The position numbers and the translations under genes were made by a program. Below the pieces are notes generated by a model, which searched no databases, was not told the origin of the DNA, and was given only the letters and a program-made list of their open reading frames with translations. A stretch of DNA of 64,000 nt from the NCBI RefSeq assembly GCF_018449435.1, contig NZ_JAHCMU010000005.1, positions 142,664-206,663 on the forward strand, given 5' to 3'. Shown in pieces: positions 62,130 to 64,000 of the stretch. The number at the start of each line of letters is the position of its first letter. The stretch's first letter is position 1. This DNA comes from Flagellimonas sp. 389. GTDB lineage: Bacteria > Bacteroidota > Bacteroidia > Flavobacteriales > Flavobacteriaceae.

Positions 62130-63317
62130 TCAATATAGAGCGATTGACCTTTGTTGTTCTTTATAGGCTTCAAGTTGTTCCATGGCTTCAAGTTCTTCGA
62201 GCGTACCTCTTTTTTCCACCCAGTGCCTTAGTCTATGGGTCCCATTAAGGATATCGATGGGTTCCAAGTGATGAATATATTCATAAGGTGGTTCCAACCA
62301 TTTAAAATCAGCTTCCATATGACAAAAAAGTTCCCGCAACAGCAATTGTCCTGTTCTCCAAGGTTGAAACGTTTCCCTATCTGTAACATGGATTTGAAAA
62401 CCACCACAGACCTCATCCTTAAATTTATGGAAGGTCGGCAGAAAAAGTATCGGTCTAATGGCAAAACCTTTTAATCCAGAATTCGATATCGTTTTTTCCA
62501 AATGATTTGAAAACAGGGAAAAAGGTTCAATTTTAGGATACCCCACAATCTCCAACGGTTGGGTGGTACCTCGTCCTTCGCTTAAATGGGTACCTTCGAA
62601 CATTACCGTTGATGGGAAAACAAGACAACTTTCGGCGCGGGCGATATTTGGTGAGGGCAACGCCCATGGCAGTCCGGTATCTGTAAAGTACATCTCTCTT
62701 TCCCAAGCTTTCATGTGTATCACCCTAACGTTGGCCGCCGCTCTGGCCCATAATTTCTGATGAAGCAATCCAAGTTCCCCAATGGTGAGTCCATGTCTTA
62801 CCGGCATAGGGTGCCTACCTATGAAAGAGGCAAATTCAGTATCCAAAATATTACCTTCCAACGTATTGCCATTAATGGGATTGGGACGATCTAAAATTAT
62901 CACTTCAATATCTTTAGTCGCACACTTTTCCAACAACAATGTCAAGGTGTAGACATAGGTATACATGCGACAGCCAATATCTTGAAGATCTACAAAAAAA
63001 TGATCTATTCCCTCCAACATTTCATCGGTTGGTACCCGGGTTTCGGAGTAGAGGGAGTAAATGGGAATATTAAAATACGGATGAATGGAATGGTCCGTCT
63101 CGATCATATTATCTTGAGCATCCGTAGAAAAACCGTGCTGCGGGCCAAAAAGTTTTTTAAACCGATGTCCAAAAATAGATTTGAAAACGTAAGAAGCATG
63201 ATGGCACGAACTGTCTATGGAAGCATTATGGCAAAGCAAGGCCACGTTGCCCATAAACTGCTTTTGCAGGTTGATATCCTTTGCAAGAACTTCAAGACCG
63301 ACCGCTACTTTTGCCAT
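62130..63317 (-). CDS. DUF1343 protein, NamZ-type exo-N-acetylmuramidase
   Basis: The 395-residue protein is of the DUF1343 (YbbC/NamZ) family, whose characterised members remove terminal N-acetylmuramic acid from peptidoglycan fragments. Visible motifs: FGPQHGFSTDAQDNM near residue 58, the DLQDIGCRMYTYVYTL segment near 110, LDRPNPINGNTLEG near 147 and SEGRGTTQPLE near 227. No clear signal peptide is seen at the chosen start, so it may be cytosolic. It is convergent with the M1 gene. It fits with the peptidoglycan genes elsewhere in the window, but not as one operon. Confidence 0.9.
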   Translation of the reverse strand: MAKVAVGLEVLAKDINLQKQFMGNVALLCHNASIDSSCHHASYVFKSIFGHRFKKLFGPQHGFSTDAQDNMIETDHSIHPYFNIPIYSLYSETRVPTDEMLEGIDHFFVDLQDIGCRMYTYVYTLTLLLEKCATKDIEVIILDRPNPINGNTLEGNILDTEFASFIGRHPMPVRHGLTIGELGLLHQKLWARAAANVRVIHMKAWEREMYFTDTGLPWALPSPNIARAESCLVFPSTVMFEGTHLSEGRGTTQPLEIVGYPKIEPFSLFSNHLEKTISNSGLKGFAIRPILFLPTFHKFKDEVCGGFQIHVTDRETFQPWRTGQLLLRELFCHMEADFKWLEPPYEYIHHLEPIDILNGTHRLRHWVEKRGTLEELEAMEQLEAYKEQQRSIALY

Positions 63318-63421
63318 TGTAATGTGTTTAAAGGGTAAGGTACGTTATTTAGTCAAAACCCTAAGCATCAATCCAAAAGGCATGTTTATCAATTCAGCTA
63401 TGCCTTACATTAAAAATTTCC

Positions 63422-63480
63422 CAAACTTCACCTACTTGTGCTGAACTTGCCTGCCTAACGGCATAGTCAGCTTTCAGTAT
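63422..63480. repeat. Copy 2 of the 59-bp element upstream of an orphan gene
   Basis: Partner of 59386-59444 (41 of 59 identical, no gaps). It lies 65 bases before the ATG of the last gene. The CTGCCTAAC core is followed here by GGCA. Confidence 0.6.
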
Positions 63481-63545
63481 TGTCGGATATAAATTATTAA
63501 AACGAATTCATATCCTTAAAAGTTAGCAAATATTAAAAGAGAATA

Positions 63546-63962
63546 ATGGGGAAATTATATACAGCATTAAATGCTCGCCAATACAGTGAGGTGCTAAAAA
63601 CAAAAGAACTGCCTTTACTGATACTTGAGAAAAGTGTTTCGGGGTTAGAGTTTACAGAAGACAAATCATTTTGGGTTGAGCAACTTAAAAGTCAGGAGGA
63701 CTTGGAGAATGTTGCCGATTATAAATATTCTACTATTATAGAATTTGAAATGGAACCGAATGTACTTAACTCTTTGATTGAATCAGATGTTACAGATAGA
63801 TTGTCAAAGAAAATAATTCAATATTATAGAGAATTAAATAAACCAATAAATTTACCAGAACTGAAAAATGGAGAACCCAACATTCTATGCATTTTAGATG
63901 TTTATGAAAGTGATGAAACCCATTGTAGCCTTACCTGTTTTAGGACGTTGCTAAATTCATAA
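63546..63962 (+). CDS. Orphan cytosolic protein, unknown
   Basis: The 138-residue protein has no signal peptide or membrane segment and no family I recognise. It is a mixed alpha/beta sequence, with SVSGLEFTEDKSFWVEQLK and IIEFEMEPNVLNSLIESDV, and two Cys near the end (THCSLTCFRTLL). Like the gene at 59484 it is A/T-rich and follows a copy of the 59-bp element. Such short orphan genes can be immunity or defence proteins, but nothing here proves that. The end is complete before the window edge. Confidence 0.65.
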   Translation: MGKLYTALNARQYSEVLKTKELPLLILEKSVSGLEFTEDKSFWVEQLKSQEDLENVADYKYSTIIEFEMEPNVLNSLIESDVTDRLSKKIIQYYRELNKPINLPELKNGEPNILCILDVYESDETHCSLTCFRTLLNS

Positions 63963-64000
63963 AATTATGATCAATGTTCATCGTTTGGGGGAAGAATTCT

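Overview
The window is a chromosomal stretch from an AT-rich member of the Bacteroidetes, most likely a marine Flavobacteriaceae. Supporting signs are promoters of the TTTG / TAnnTTTG type, almost no Shine-Dalgarno sequences, many lipoprotein signals ending LxSC, DUF547 proteins, a GYDIA-type GHMP kinase, an N-acyl(succinyl)ornithine version of the arginine pathway, an arsenosugar gene cluster and the hairpin repeats typical of flavobacteria. Species cannot be assigned from the sequence alone.

Layout. 0-4.1 kb: the end of rodA, a NUC-type endonuclease and the tail-specific protease prc. 4.3-9.3 kb: surE, a small membrane protein, a TTTG repeat array, then lpxB, an NlpC/P60 lipoprotein and a comEC-like gene in one run. 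9.3-13.0 kb (minus): a dipeptidyl peptidase IV gene followed by a POT peptide transporter, a peptide-use pair. 13.2-15.4 kb: HMG-CoA reductase and a GHMP kinase (mevalonate pathway). 15.5-23.3 kb (minus): a seven-gene envelope run from coaX through an outer membrane protein, a TPR protein, lptC, a 67-residue membrane protein and a CBS/CNNM protein to a PpiD-like foldase, closed by a bidirectional terminator. 23.3-24.8 kb: tRNA-Phe with a clear promoter and terminator, a small helical protein, a frameshifted DoxX-like gene and a 33-residue membrane peptide with its own terminator. 24.8-28.3 kb (minus): a non-canonical pyruvate kinase and a GH32 fructan hydrolase.

28.5-33.3 kb (plus) is an arsenosugar-type operon: TIGR04282 glycosyltransferase, purine nucleoside phosphorylase, arsM, DUF547, TIGR04283 glycosyltransferase and a lipoprotein. 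No radical-SAM arsS is present in the window. 33.3-38.3 kb (minus) is a five-gene envelope operon (second DUF547, an outer membrane protein, a GH113-like hydrolase, an Omp85 protein and a LysM/amidase-like protein that seems to have lost its catalytic residues). 38.5-44.2 kb (plus) has a FAD oxidoreductase, a NapH-like polyferredoxin, a MORN-type protein and two GT2 glycosyltransferases. 44.4-49.8 kb is mixed: a WYL regulator, a GyrI-like protein, an AraC regulator with a serine hydrolase, and a GT87-like mannosyltransferase.

49.8-59.3 kb is a complete arginine operon: GNAT, argG, argC, proC, argD, N-acyl(succinyl)ornithine carbamoyltransferase, argB, argE, argH. It is preceded by a possible arginine leader peptide and is unusually full of repeats: three fold-back TTTG/CAAA arrays, three hairpin repeats between genes and one translated in frame inside argD. 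59.3-64.0 kb holds an M1 peptidase, a NamZ-type muramidase (DUF1343) and two AT-rich orphan genes, each preceded by a copy of the same 59-bp element.
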